Counted from the stretch's first letter, positions 8,299 through 18,604 are shown. The stretch: 64,000 nucleotides of DNA from Muricoccus pecuniae (GCF_014199205.1 NZ_JACIJD010000001.1:372001-436000), one strand, 5' to 3'. Notes: generated by a model not told the origin, from the sequence alone. Translations and numbers: made by a program.

Positions 8299-9212
8299 GC
8301 CGCCAGCCCGACCACCGCGAGCAGCCGGTCCTGGAAGGGCTTTACCGGCCCCTCATGCACCAGCGCCATGTCGTTCAGCACGTAGGACATGCTGGCCTTC
8401 CCCGCGCGCAGATGCTGCTCGATCTGCAGCACGCGGTCCAGCGTGTCGGCCGCGTGGAAGGCGCGGCCTTCCGGCGTGCTCGCGTCCGGCAGGATCGCGC
8501 GCGCTTCCCGAACCCCATCCGCAAGGGCGGGCGGCAGTTCCTGCAGCGCCTTCTCCGTCGCCCGGGCGAAGGCGGGCTCCAGATGCTCGCCGAGCAGCAC
8601 CTCTCCCGCGAAGCCGGAATCCGGGATGATCGCGTTGTGCAGGTGGTGCGCGAGGGAGGCGAGATAGACGGTCTCTGGCCGGGCTCCGTAAAAGGGGCAG
8701 AGCAGTACGCCGTAGACCGCCACCATCAGGCAGTGCTCGGCATGGTTCTCGGGCGGCTCCAGCAGCAGGCGCGGGCGGCCGGGGCAGGTAACGCCCGCGC
8801 GGGGCTGCCGCGCGAGCCGCGGGACGAAGTCCGGGGCAGGGGTGCCGGCCGGTATCCGCGGCGCGTCGCGCAGGGCCGCGCGCAGGGCGGGCTCTACTTC
8901 CTCCGCGGCCTCGTCCACGGCGCGCGAGAGGATCGCCTCCGCCTCGCCGCCCGTGACGCCGACCTCGGCGAGCACGGTGCGGTCGATGTCGCCCAGGCGC
9001 GTCGCCGCGAGGGCGGAGGCGGTGGTGGCGCGCCACGCCTCCTCCAGCGCCTGCCCGCCACAGAGGGCGGACCAGGCGGAGGCGAAGAGGCGGTCGGCGA
9101 TCGAGCCCTCGCGCCCCGCGGAGCGGATGCGCTTCAGCTCGCCCAGTTCCCGCAACAGCCCGAGGATCCGCGCCGGCGGCGCTTCCGCCGCCGGCGCGAT
9201 CCCGTCGTTCAT
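8295..9212 (-). CDS. HD-domain-like protein, possible metal-dependent phosphohydrolase or oxygenase
   Basis: A 305-residue all-alpha protein. The HD-like core is ENHAEHCLMVAVYG, LASLAHHLHNAI (HH where the family usually has HD), a later LGEHLEP and FHAADTLDRVL supplying His and Asp. HD proteins hydrolyse phosphate esters, and a diiron branch includes myo-inositol oxygenase and PhnZ. Being second in the operon, right after inositol-1-phosphate synthase (ATGA overlap), removal of the phosphate or oxidation of inositol are the two obvious possibilities. The altered HD pair makes any mechanism uncertain. The ATG at 9212 is chosen because a longer reading would lie inside the synthase gene. Confidence 0.65.
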   Translation of the reverse strand: MNDGIAPAAEAPPARILGLLRELGELKRIRSAGREGSIADRLFASAWSALCGGQALEEAWRATTASALAATRLGDIDRTVLAEVGVTGGEAEAILSRAVDEAAEEVEPALRAALRDAPRIPAGTPAPDFVPRLARQPRAGVTCPGRPRLLLEPPENHAEHCLMVAVYGVLLCPFYGARPETVYLASLAHHLHNAIIPDSGFAGEVLLGEHLEPAFARATEKALQELPPALADGVREARAILPDASTPEGRAFHAADTLDRVLQIEQHLRAGKASMSYVLNDMALVHEGPVKPFQDRLLAVVGLAA

Positions 9213-10402
9213 TGCGGGGCCCCGAGCCAGTCCATCAGCATGCGCTCCTGCACATGGAAGGCGTGCTCCGGCGCGTGGCCGTTGGCGACCATCGGCGCCT
9301 TGAAGAAGATCGAGAGCTGCTCCTGCACCCCGCCATCGCCGCGCTGCTGCGCGAGGTCCAGCACGCGCGCGATCTCCAGGGCCAGCGGCGCGGCGAGCAC
9401 GCTGTCCTTGCAGAGGAAGTTCACCTTGATCTGCATCTTGTGGCCGAGGAAGCCGGAGACGTCGATGTTGTCCCATGCCTCCTTGTCGTCGCCGCGCGGG
9501 CGATAGTAGCGGATGTCCACGAGGTGATCCTCGACGTGGTAGCCGAGGATGCTGTCCAGCACGCTTCCCTTGGTGTCGAGCTTCGACTGCAGGCTGCCAG
9601 GATCGCGCAGCGCCTCGCCGTCGCGGTTGCCCAGGATGTTCGTGCTGAACCAGCCGTCCACGTGCAGCGCGCGGGCGCGCAGCGCGGGGGCGAGCACGGT
9701 CTTCATCATGGTCTGGCCCGTCTTGCCGTCCTTGCCGGCGACGGGGACGTTGCGGGACTTGGCGAACTCCTTCAGCGCCGGCGCGTCGGCGGCCAGCGAG
9801 GGCGTGAAGTTGCCGTAGGGAACGCCGCTCTCGATCGCCGCATAGGCGTAGAGCATGGCCGGGCCGATCGAGGGATCGTCGCGGTCGAGCGCGCGCTCGA
9901 AGGCATCGAGCGAGTTGAGCGCGGCATCGTCCCCGGGCGTGCGCTCGGTGGAGGCGAGGTTGATCATCACGATGCCATCGGCGCCGCTCGTCTCGCGGAA
10001 GCGCTTGAGGTCGGCCGCGATCGCCTCCACTGCCGCGCGATGGCCGGGCGCCTCGAACTTGTTGGCACCGTCCACGCCGCGGCAGAAGGCGCCGCTGCCC
10101 ACTGCCGGCCAGGGCTTGATGGCGGAGAGCGCGTCCTGCGTCTCCTTGATCTGGGTGTCGTTCAGCACCCGGTGATGGCTGGCGGCGCTCGAAAGGTCGG
10201 AGGCGTCGAGGTCCCAGCCGCCGAAGACCATGTCGCGGTAGTCGGCCATGCCCGGGACGGAGACATCGGCGAGCGGGAGTCCCTCCAGCCGGTTGGCTCC
10301 GCGGCGAATGACCTCGATCCCTGCCACCGCCGTGGTGGCGACCGCGCCACCCAGACCCACAACCGCTACGCCGAGCCGACGCCCAGTCCCCGTTGCCAGC
10401 AT
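9209..10402 (-). CDS. ino1: Myo-inositol-1-phosphate synthase
   Basis: Converts glucose-6-phosphate to myo-inositol-1-phosphate with bound NAD. It has 397 residues, within the bacterial size range. Family marks include the N-terminal dinucleotide motif VAVVGLGGAVATT, MINLAST, the conserved active-site segment VAGKDGKTGQTMMKT, WFSTNILGNRDG, and near the end SGFLGHKMQIKVNFLCKDS. It is the first gene of the eleven-gene operon, preceded by GGGATAGGAAG as ribosome binding site just ahead of the ATG. In bacteria this enzyme usually serves phosphatidylinositol or mycothiol-like products, or osmolytes. Its place at the head of a cluster with a GT4 and a PIG-L enzyme argues for an inositol-containing secondary product. 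Confidence 0.9.
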   Translation of the reverse strand: MLATGTGRRLGVAVVGLGGAVATTAVAGIEVIRRGANRLEGLPLADVSVPGMADYRDMVFGGWDLDASDLSSAASHHRVLNDTQIKETQDALSAIKPWPAVGSGAFCRGVDGANKFEAPGHRAAVEAIAADLKRFRETSGADGIVMINLASTERTPGDDAALNSLDAFERALDRDDPSIGPAMLYAYAAIESGVPYGNFTPSLAADAPALKEFAKSRNVPVAGKDGKTGQTMMKTVLAPALRARALHVDGWFSTNILGNRDGEALRDPGSLQSKLDTKGSVLDSILGYHVEDHLVDIRYYRPRGDDKEAWDNIDVSGFLGHKMQIKVNFLCKDSVLAAPLALEIARVLDLAQQRGDGGVQEQLSIFFKAPMVANGHAPEHAFHVQERMLMDWLGAPQ

Positions 10403-10513
10403 CTTCCTATCCCATCGCAGTTTCCCTGTTAGTTGGAGCGGATCGAGGGACGGCCAATCACGAACCGGTGTGAGGGGGCGGCACGGTTCCGGGGTGCCCC
10501 GTGCGGCGCAGGT
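10403..10513 (-). promoter_or_regulatory. Intergenic leader of the inositol/YcaO operon
   Basis: The 111 bases between the outer-membrane protein gene and ino1 are the only non-coding stretch ahead of the eleven-gene operon, so any dedicated promoter must be here unless transcription reads through from 11263. I see a good Shine-Dalgarno sequence next to the ino1 ATG but no convincing -35/-10 pair, operator palindrome or terminator. Confidence 0.35.
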
Positions 10514-11263
10514 TCAGAAATCCGCTTCGACGCTGAACAGGAGGCGGTAGCGCGGCGAAGCGCGCCCTATTCCCGCGCCGGCGCCGAAGCCCACCGTCAC
10601 GCGTTCTGCCAAGCGATGCCGGAATGCCAGTTCCACGACGTTCGCATCGTGCTCGCCTCGTTCCTGGCGCTCGCGCACGTAGTCGAGGATGAGCGCGGTT
10701 TGCGGACTCAGGAGCTGGCTGTATCCCGCAACCAGCCGGTAGGGCTGGTGCCGCTCCTCGGCGGAAGGAGCGAAGCGAACCGACCAGCTCGCATTCACAT
10801 GGAGCCGGCGATGCGCGGCCGCGTCGATGCTGCGCGTGGCGATGCCGGTCACCTGGACCTGCGTGCCCCGATCGCCGGGCCCGACCGGGGTATCGGCCTC
10901 CACGGCGACGGCGAAGGCCGGCAGCCAGCCCCGCTCGCGGTTGAGGTTGTAGAAGAAGCCAACCCCCACCTCGCCCTCGTTCGCGCGCTCGCCGGAACCG
11001 ACGGTGTAGGGAAGGCTGAGATTGAGCAGCAGACCGTCCGCCGGGCTGATCTGATACTGGGGAAAGATCCGAAGCTCATCCTTCCCGCGACGGCGGTCGT
11101 AGCGCAGGCCGAGCTGCGCTTCCGCTTCCCCCGGCTGGCCGGCGAATGCGTCCTGCAGGGTGCTGGGCAGGAAGAGGTCGAGGTCGTCCGGCTCCACCGC
11201 GGCCGCCGGGGCGGCGCCCAGGCTGGCGGCGAGGAGCAGGAAGGGCAGGTGGCGGCTTTTCAC
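10514..11263 (-). CDS. Outer-membrane beta-barrel protein with signal peptide
   Basis: A 249-residue protein starting at a GTG with a clear Sec signal (KSRHLPFLLLAASLGAAPAAA). The mature part alternates hydrophobic and polar residues in strands separated by charged turns (for example GLRYDRRRGKDELRIFPQY, PYTVGSGERANEG, and a last strand ending in a C-terminal Phe, VEADF). This resembles the putative meta-pathway phenol degradation / alpha-amylase-inhibitor-type barrels. Ligand unknown. It lies upstream of and in the same direction as the inositol operon, with 111 bp between, so it might act as an export or uptake pore for it, but that link is only positional. Confidence 0.7.
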   Translation of the reverse strand: MKSRHLPFLLLAASLGAAPAAAVEPDDLDLFLPSTLQDAFAGQPGEAEAQLGLRYDRRRGKDELRIFPQYQISPADGLLLNLSLPYTVGSGERANEGEVGVGFFYNLNRERGWLPAFAVAVEADTPVGPGDRGTQVQVTGIATRSIDAAAHRRLHVNASWSVRFAPSAEERHQPYRLVAGYSQLLSPQTALILDYVRERQERGEHDANVVELAFRHRLAERVTVGFGAGAGIGRASPRYRLLFSVEADF

Positions 11264-11416
11264 GATCGCATCCCCGGGGGCGGCATCCGGGCAACTCAGC
11301 CCGGCCAGCGGTTACCACATCCGCCGGTCCGGGCATGCCCCCGCAGCTTCACGCTTGCGGGCGTGCCTTACGGAGCGGGGCTGCTGCCTCGGTGCTGATC
11401 GTCAGGGAAGGGGGAA

Positions 11417-11492
11417 TGGTGCCCAGGGGCGGAATCGAACCACCGACACTGCGATTTTCAGTCGCATGCTCTACCAACTGAGCTACCTGGGC
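11417..11492 (-). tRNA. tRNA-Phe (GAA)
   Basis: A complete cloverleaf reads on the minus strand: acceptor stem GCCCAGG/CCTGGGC, D-arm AGCTCAGTTGGTAGAGC, anticodon loop CTGAAAA with GAA at 11459-11457, T-arm with GGTTCGATTCC, and a genome-encoded CCA at 11419-11417. Confidence 0.97.
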
Positions 11493-11569
11493 CCAAGCGA
11501 AGCGGCAGTCGCCGCCTGCAGAGGAGGCGGGGGATAGACGATGCCCCGGCACCTGTCCAGGGCATGAAT

Positions 11570-11743
11570 TCATCTTTCCGCGCTGTTTTCCTCCTCCGTT
11601 TCCGGCTCGCCCGGGATGGCATAGGTGCCGCCGAGCCAGCGGCCGAGATCGACGGACCGGCAGCGCGGCGAGCAGAAGGGGCGGGCGGAGGGGGCGGTCG
11701 GGCGGCCACAGACGGGGCAGACGGGTTTCGGGTCAGCTGGCAT
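11570..11743 (-). CDS. yacG: DNA gyrase inhibitor YacG (zinc-binding)
   Basis: A 57-residue protein with two cysteine pairs, CPVCG (residues 9-13) and CSPRC (24-28), then the family motif [16 protein letters not shown]. YacG binds zinc and inhibits DNA gyrase in E. coli. The ATG lies 11 bp inside the end of the RNase E/G gene, a common alphaproteobacterial arrangement, so the two are co-translated. Confidence 0.92.
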   Translation of the reverse strand: MPADPKPVCPVCGRPTAPSARPFCSPRCRSVDLGRWLGGTYAIPGEPETEEENSAER

Positions 11744-12863
11744 GGGGTGAGGCCTCCTCGATCACCTCGGCGCCCGGCGCCAGGGCCGGGTCGGGACGGA
11801 GGGAGATAGGGTGGGCCGCGGCGGCGGCGTAGTCCTCCAGCGCTCCCGGAAGCCCGCGCAGCGCCGCCAGCACGGCGGGGTGGGCGCGCAGGGCGAGCGG
11901 GGCGGCGGGGCGGGAGCCCGCCTCGCGCGCGGCGCGGCGCAGCGCCGCCAGGCCGTAACTCAGCGGGCTCAGGGGCTGGCCGAGGATCTCGTGCAGCGGC
12001 GGGTGGATGCGGGTCCGCACCATCTCCATCAGCCCGAGGCCGGTGAGCCCGACCACGCGCAGCAGCGGGTCGGCCCCCGCGGCGGAGCGCAGTGCTGGGA
12101 GCAGCGCGGCGCGGGAAGCGGCGCTGCCGCCGGCGAGGTCCAGCAGGATCGGCCCGGCAAGGTGGCGCAGGCGGATCTGCCGCGCGGCCTCGGCGAGAGC
12201 CGCGGCGTTCACCGCGCGATGGGCGCCGGCAGAGCGGCCGGCGGCGCTGCCGGTGTCCACGTCGATCGCCGTCAGGGCCGGGGTGGGGTGGATGAGGAGC
12301 CGCCCGCCGCCGGGCAGGGCCACTTCCGGGGAGGCCAACTCGTCGAACGCCGTCTCCACCGCCTCGTCGAAAACGGGCCGGGCCAGCAGGCGCACGCGCT
12401 CCGGGCCGAGCGCCGCGCGCAGGCGGGCCGCCTCGGCCGCGCCGTCCGCCAGCAGGGGGAGGGAGGGATGGGCGGCGGCCAGCCGCAGCGCGGCATCGGG
12501 GCCGCGGCGAAGAAGGCGGGGCGGGCCCTCCCGCGGCAGGTCCTTCGGCAAGCCCGTGCCGGAAAGGCGCGGTCCCTTGCCGCCCTGCGCCGCGCGGGTG
12601 ACGCGAAGGGGGAGGTGGGTGCCCTCGGTCAGCCCCTCGCCGCCCTGCGCATCGGGGAGGAAGCCGCTGACATCGCCCTCCAGCGCCACAAACGCGCCGG
12701 AGAGGGCGGGAACGCGGGCGGCGACGCGGCCGAGATGGATGTCCCCCACCCCGTCGGGGCGGGCGGGCCGCTCGACGAAGGCGGCCTCCAGGCGCCCGTC
12801 CCGCCAGAGCGCCGTGCGGCGCTCCCCGGGAGAGACGGAAACGAGGATCGCCGCGTCGGCCAC
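11733..12863 (-). CDS. Ribonuclease E/G family protein (short form)
   Basis: A 376-residue RNase E/G-type endoribonuclease. An S1-like segment ([20 protein letters not shown]) is followed by the catalytic region with the metal-binding [13 protein letters not shown] and the later ILLDLAGGS. It lacks the zinc-link CxxC of full RNase E/G and any C-terminal degradosome scaffold, as in the compact alphaproteobacterial paralogue. The start is taken as the GTG at 12863, five bases after the Maf stop; no ATG fits. It would process rRNA or mRNA 5' ends. Confidence 0.82.
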   Translation of the reverse strand: MADAAILVSVSPGERRTALWRDGRLEAAFVERPARPDGVGDIHLGRVAARVPALSGAFVALEGDVSGFLPDAQGGEGLTEGTHLPLRVTRAAQGGKGPRLSGTGLPKDLPREGPPRLLRRGPDAALRLAAAHPSLPLLADGAAEAARLRAALGPERVRLLARPVFDEAVETAFDELASPEVALPGGGRLLIHPTPALTAIDVDTGSAAGRSAGAHRAVNAAALAEAARQIRLRHLAGPILLDLAGGSAASRAALLPALRSAAGADPLLRVVGLTGLGLMEMVRTRIHPPLHEILGQPLSPLSYGLAALRRAAREAGSRPAAPLALRAHPAVLAALRGLPGALEDYAAAAAHPISLRPDPALAPGAEVIEEASPHAS

Positions 12864-12868
12864 GGAGG

Positions 12869-13492
12869 TCAGGGCGTGAGCCAGCCCACGCCGCGCAGGA
12901 GCTGGGCCGTCTCGAAGAGGGGCAGGCCCACCACGTTGGAATGGCTGCCGGAGAGGAAGCGCACGAAGACCTCGGCGCGCTGGTGGATGGCGTAGCCGCC
13001 CGCCTTGCCCTCCCACTCGCCGGAGGCGACGTAGTCGTCCATCTGGGCCGTTGTCAGGCGCTGGAAAGCGAGGGTCGTCTCGACCAGCCGGGCCCGCAGG
13101 GTTCCGTCGGGCGCGATGAGCGCCACCCCCGTCGTCACGCGGTGCCGGCGGCCGGAGAGGAATTCGAGGAAGCGCCGGGCCTCGGCGGCATCTTCGGGCT
13201 TGCCGAGGATGCGGCGGCCCACCCCCACCACCGTGTCGGCGGCCAGCACCAGGGCGCCGGGGGAGCGGGCGGCGACGGCCGCGGCCTTGGCGCGCGAGAG
13301 CCTCGCGGCGAGGGCGCGCGGAAGCTCCGCCTTGCGCGGCGTCTCGTCGATCTCGGCGGGGTCCACGCGGTCGGGCCGGATGCCCAGCCGGGCTAGGAGG
13401 TCCAGGCGGCGCGGGCTGGCGCTCGCCAGCACCAGGGGCGGGCGTGCCGGGGCCGTCTCCGCGGCAAAGGCGTCCGACGGAGCGTCGCTCAC
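12869..13492 (-). CDS. maf: Maf family nucleoside triphosphate pyrophosphatase
   Basis: A 207-residue Maf protein, predicted to hydrolyse non-canonical or modified NTPs. It has the N-terminal SASPRRLDLL signature (about residues 25-34), DPAEIDE, the AADTVV loop and GKAGGYAIH near residue 168. Spaced 58 bp after infA and 5 bp before the RNase E/G gene in one transcription direction. Confidence 0.93.
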   Translation of the reverse strand: MSDAPSDAFAAETAPARPPLVLASASPRRLDLLARLGIRPDRVDPAEIDETPRKAELPRALAARLSRAKAAAVAARSPGALVLAADTVVGVGRRILGKPEDAAEARRFLEFLSGRRHRVTTGVALIAPDGTLRARLVETTLAFQRLTTAQMDDYVASGEWEGKAGGYAIHQRAEVFVRFLSGSHSNVVGLPLFETAQLLRGVGWLTP

Positions 13493-13550
13493 CGGCCGGC
13501 CTTCTCGGCGAGGCGGGGCGATTCCCGAAGCGGCGTCACCTGAGGCGGCC

Positions 13551-13769
13551 CTACTTGAAGCGGAAGGTGATCCGGCCCTTGGTGAGGTCGTAGGGGGTCA
13601 TCTCGACGTTCACGCGGTCCCCGGCCAGCACGCGGATGCGGTTCTTGCGCATCTTCCCGCTGGTATGGGCCAGGACCATGTGCTCGTTGTCCAGCTTCAC
13701 GCGGAACATGGCGTTGGGAAGCAGTTCCACCACCTGGCCGCTGAACTCGATCATGTCTTCCTTCGACAT
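13551..13769 (-). CDS. infA: Translation initiation factor IF-1
   Basis: A 72-residue single-OB-fold protein that occupies the ribosomal A site during initiation. The whole sequence is highly conserved: [15 protein letters not shown] at the start, then [19 protein letters not shown] and [15 protein letters not shown] at the end. A strong GAAGGAT ribosome binding site lies just ahead of the ATG. Confidence 0.97.
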   Translation of the reverse strand: MSKEDMIEFSGQVVELLPNAMFRVKLDNEHMVLAHTSGKMRKNRIRVLAGDRVNVEMTPYDLTKGRITFRFK

Positions 13770-13871
13770 GCGTATCCTTCATCATCGCGGGGGCGCCGCG
13801 ACCCCGCTCGATGAAGGGGCGGCGCGGAAAGCGGGCAGCGCGGATGCGCGTCCGGCCCGGCACGCAAACAG

Positions 13872-13896
13872 GCGCGGCCCCGCAAGGGGTCCGCGC
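13872..13896 (-). terminator. Possible terminator hairpin between hisD and infA
   Basis: On the minus strand GCGCGG-A-CCCC pairs with GGGG-CCGCGC around a four-base loop, then comes CTGTTTGC. The stem is strong but the T-run is poor, so it may be a weak or Rho-assisted terminator separating the his genes from infA. Confidence 0.35.
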
Positions 13897-14020
13897 ATCG
13901 TGTGTCAGAGCAAGCGGAAGATGATGCGCCGGGCCGCACGGGTCAAGGAAAGCGGTCATGTGCGGGCGGATTGGCGCCCCGCGATGCGCGGGGGCCTCAC
14001 CTTTCGCTGGGAGCGGGGGC

Positions 14021-15322
14021 TCAGAACGAGTTCAAGCCGATCCGCTCGGCGATGCTGCGGGCATGGGCGTCCAGCCCCTCGGCGCGGGCGAGGGCCACGG
14101 CGGCGGGGCCGGTGGCGCGCAGCCCCGATTCCTCGGCCGCGATCCAGGTGGTGCGCTTGAGGAAGTCGAAGACCGAGAGGCCCGAGGCGAAACGCGCGGT
14201 GCGGCCGGTGGGCAGGACGTGGTTCGGGCCGGCGACGTAGTCCCCCAGCGCCTCGGGGCACCAGGGGCCGAGGAAGGCGGCCCCGGCATGGCGGATCCGG
14301 GCGAAGAGGGCGCGCGGATCGGCCACCATGAGCTGCAGGTGCTCCGGGGCGAGGCGGTCCGTCAGCGCCGCGCCCTCGGACAGGTCCCGCACGAGGATGA
14401 CGGCGCCGTGGCGGGCCCAGGATTCGCCGGCGATGGCGGCGCGGGGCAGGGTGGCCAGCGCCGCCTCCACCGCGCCGGGCACGGCATCGGCCAGCGCCGG
14501 GCTGTCCGTGATGAGGATCGACTGGGCGGCCTCGTCGTGCTCGGCCTGGGCCATGAGGTCCATCGCCACGCGGGCGGGGTCCTGGTCCCCGTCGGCCAGC
14601 ACCACCACCTCGGAAGGGCCCGCGATCGAATCGATGCCCACCCGGCCGAAGACCTGGCGCTTGGCCTCGGCGACATAGGCGTTGCCGGGCCCGGTGATCT
14701 TGTCCACGGGGGGGATGCTCTCCGTCCCCCAGGCGAGCGCCGCGATCGCCTGGGCGCCGCCGATGCGCCAGACCTCGGTCACCCCCGCGCGGCCGCAGGC
14801 GGCCAGGACCAGCGGGTTGATCTCGCCATCGGGGGTGGGCACCGCCACCGCCACGCGCTCCACCCCGGCCACGCGGGCGGGGATGGCGTTCATCAGCACC
14901 GAGGAGGGATAGGCCGCCTTCCCGCCGGGCACGTAGAGGCCGGCGGCGTCCACGGCGTTCCAGCGCATCCCGAGGGTCAGCCCGGCCGGGTCGGGCATGG
15001 TGACGTCCGCGGGCATCTGTGCGCGGTGGAAGGTCTCGATCCGCGTCGCGGCGGTGTCGAGCGCCTCCATCAGCCCTGGCTCGATGGAGGCGATGGCGTC
15101 GGCGATCTCCTCTGGCGTCACGCGCAAGGCATCGGCACTGGCGGGCTGCCAGCGGTCGAAGCGGGCGGTCAGGTCCAGCAGGGCGATGTCGCCCTCTGCC
15201 CGGATGCGGGCGATGATCCCGGCCACCACCCCGTCCACCCGGGCGGTGGTGTCGCGCGCCGTGTCGAGCAGGGCGACGAACGCGGCCTCGAAGCCGGGGT
15301 CGCGTGTATCGAGGCGTTTCAT
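14021..15322 (-). CDS. hisD: Histidinol dehydrogenase
   Basis: Catalyses the last two NAD-dependent oxidations of histidine synthesis. The 433-residue protein shows the family signature DKITGPGNAYVAEAKRQVF, IDSIAGPSEVVVLAD, the zinc/catalytic AQAEHDEAAQS and NHVLPTGRTARF, and the usual N-terminal extension. It overlaps the hisG stop by 4 bp. Confidence 0.96.
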   Translation of the reverse strand: MKRLDTRDPGFEAAFVALLDTARDTTARVDGVVAGIIARIRAEGDIALLDLTARFDRWQPASADALRVTPEEIADAIASIEPGLMEALDTAATRIETFHRAQMPADVTMPDPAGLTLGMRWNAVDAAGLYVPGGKAAYPSSVLMNAIPARVAGVERVAVAVPTPDGEINPLVLAACGRAGVTEVWRIGGAQAIAALAWGTESIPPVDKITGPGNAYVAEAKRQVFGRVGIDSIAGPSEVVVLADGDQDPARVAMDLMAQAEHDEAAQSILITDSPALADAVPGAVEAALATLPRAAIAGESWARHGAVILVRDLSEGAALTDRLAPEHLQLMVADPRALFARIRHAGAAFLGPWCPEALGDYVAGPNHVLPTGRTARFASGLSVFDFLKRTTWIAAEESGLRATGPAAVALARAEGLDAHARSIAERIGLNSF

Positions 15323-16014
15323 GCGGAGAGGGCTTCCCGGAAGCGCGCCAGCCAGGCGCCGATCAGCTCGGGCTCGGTCTTCAACGCCGTGCGGTTGACG
15401 ATGAGGCGGGAGGTGACCCCGGCGATCACCTCGCGCTCGACCAGCCCGTTCGCGCGGAGGGTGGAGCCGGTCTGGACGAGGTCCACGATCACCCGGGCGA
15501 GGCCGAGGGAGGGGGCCAGCTCCATCGCGCCGTTCAGGTGGACGATCTCCGCCTGCACCCCGCGGGCCGCGAAGTGCCTGCGCGCGATGCCCGGATACTT
15601 GGTGGCCACCGTGATGCGCGAGAGGCGGGAGACCTCCTCCGCCAGCGGGTCGTCCGCCGGGCCGGCGACGCTGACGCGGCAGCGGCCGACGCCGAGGTCC
15701 AGCGGGGCGTAGATCTCGGGGTAGTCGAACTCCATCAGCACGTCGGCGCCGCAGATGCCGATCTGCGCGCCGCCATGGGCGACGAAGGTGGCGACGTCGA
15801 AGGGCCGCACCCGCACCACGTCCATCCCGGGATGGTTGGTGGGGAAGCGGAGGTGGCGGCTGTCCTCGTCGTGGAAGTCGCTTCCCGGCACCAGCCCGGC
15901 GCGGGCCAGGAGGGGCTGGACCTCCTTCAGGATGCGCCCCTTGGGGAGCGCGAGGATCAGATCGGTGGCCCCCGCCGGGCGGGGAAGGAAGGGGGAGGTG
16001 ATCGGCAGGTCCAT
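15319..16014 (-). CDS. hisG: ATP phosphoribosyltransferase, short form
   Basis: First enzyme of histidine synthesis. About 231 residues, the short form that lacks the C-terminal regulatory domain and normally needs HisZ; no hisZ is visible here. Motifs: LALPKGRILKE at the start, GICGADVLMEF, and DLVQTGSTLRANGL, the PRPP-binding loop. I chose the ATG at 16014; a GTG at 16029 is also in frame and would add five residues, and neither has a good ribosome binding site. Confidence 0.92.
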   Translation of the reverse strand: MDLPITSPFLPRPAGATDLILALPKGRILKEVQPLLARAGLVPGSDFHDEDSRHLRFPTNHPGMDVVRVRPFDVATFVAHGGAQIGICGADVLMEFDYPEIYAPLDLGVGRCRVSVAGPADDPLAEEVSRLSRITVATKYPGIARRHFAARGVQAEIVHLNGAMELAPSLGLARVIVDLVQTGSTLRANGLVEREVIAGVTSRLIVNRTALKTEPELIGAWLARFREALSA

Positions 16015-16063
16015 GGGAGAGCCTAGCACCGCTTTCGCGGCGCTTCGATGAAGGATTCTTGAG

Positions 16064-17338
<1,275 letters not shown>

Positions 17339-17353
17339 CGTCTTAACTCTCTA

Positions 17354-17908
17354 TCAGAGGCGCGGCAGCGCGACGCCGCGCTGGCGCATGTATTTCCCGG
17401 CCCGGTCGGCATAGGACACGTCCGGCGCCCCTTCTCCCTTGAGGAAGAGGAACTGGCAGATGCCCTCATTCGCGTAGATGCGGGCGGGCAGAGGGGTAGT
17501 GTTGCTGATCTCGATTGTCACCTGCCCTTCCCATTCCGGCTCGAGCGGGGTGACGTTCACGATCAGGCCGCAGCGGGCATAGGTGGACTTGCCCAGGCAG
17601 ATCACCAGCACGTCGCGCGGGATGCGGAAATACTCGACCGTATGGGTCAGGACGAAGGAGTTGGGGGGGACGATGCAGGTCTCCCCCGTGCGGGTGACGA
17701 AGCCGTCCTCGGAGAAGCGCTTGGGGTCGACGACCGCGTTGTCGACATTGGTGAAGATCTTGAACTCCCCGGCGGCGCGGGCATCGTAGCCGTAGGAGGA
17801 CAGGCCGTAGGAGATCACCCCCTCCCGGCGCTGGGCCTCGACGAAGGGCTCGATCATCCCCTGCTCCACCGCCATGCGGCGGATCCAGTGGTCGGGCATG
17901 ATCGGCAT
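17354..17908 (-). CDS. dcd: dCTP deaminase
   Basis: Makes dUTP from dCTP for dTMP synthesis. It has 184 residues, the normal size of the monofunctional enzyme. The conserved [31 protein letters not shown] (trimer core, with the catalytic Glu in LEPEWEGQ) and the C-terminal [13 protein letters not shown] are visible. Start set at MPIMPDHWI (ATG 17908), preceded by AGGGGGA; a longer reading has no family match. Confidence 0.95.
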   Translation of the reverse strand: MPIMPDHWIRRMAVEQGMIEPFVEAQRREGVISYGLSSYGYDARAAGEFKIFTNVDNAVVDPKRFSEDGFVTRTGETCIVPPNSFVLTHTVEYFRIPRDVLVICLGKSTYARCGLIVNVTPLEPEWEGQVTIEISNTTPLPARIYANEGICQFLFLKGEGAPDVSYADRAGKYMRQRGVALPRL

Positions 17909-18037
17909 GGCGGGGTCCCCCTGGCGCGCCCCGGGGGGAGCGCTGGCGCATCCCCGGAGGCGCCGGCGCCCCGGGGAAGGCGGGGGCGGGATAAACCCTG
18001 GGATGCGGGGGAGCAACCGGGGCCGGGTAGGAAAGCC

Positions 18038-18208
18038 CTACTTCCGGTCCTCGGCCCCGGATGGCGGCGGCTCCGGCCGGGCCCTCTCCCGCGACTGGGC
18101 CTTGCGGCGCCGCAGGTTCTCCCGCAGCGCCGCGGCTAGGCGCTTCTCCCGCTCCGAGGAGGCGGAGCGGGGGGGGGGATCGGTCGGGCTGGGCGCGTCG
18201 TCGGCCAT
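18038..18208 (-). CDS. Small charged protein of unknown function
   Basis: A 56-residue reading frame rich in Arg, Glu, Pro and Ser, with a helical central part EREKRLAAALRENLRRRKAQ and disordered-looking ends. It precedes dcd in the same orientation by about 130 bp. Similar small Arg-rich proteins are often annotated in this family of bacteria, but I cannot assign it, and the start could also be 12 bases further upstream. Confidence 0.5.
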   Translation of the reverse strand: MADDAPSPTDPPPRSASSEREKRLAAALRENLRRRKAQSRERARPEPPPSGAEDRK

Positions 18209-18318
18209 GGGAGGAGCCATTCTGCGAAGAGGCGGCCGCGTCAAGTGAGGAGGTGGAGAGGCAAGGGTTGCGCGGGGCGGGGACAGCGGCTAGGTAGCGC
18301 CTCGCCCACAGGCCGGAC

Positions 18319-18393
<75 letters not shown>

Positions 18394-18604
18394 TCCCTCC
18401 CTCTGATGATTCCTCCCTTGGGAGCGACCTCGCCAAGAGGTGCCGGCCGGGCTGGCGGTAGCAGGGGCAGTTCAGGTCGCGGTTAGCAGTGTTCTTGCGC
18501 CAACCCGAATCTGTTAGCACAAAGATCAAACCCCTCCATTTTCGTTACGGATCTGTTAAGGTTGCACGATCGCGTGAGGCGTGCGCTTCTGGGGGCCTTA
18601 TCTA

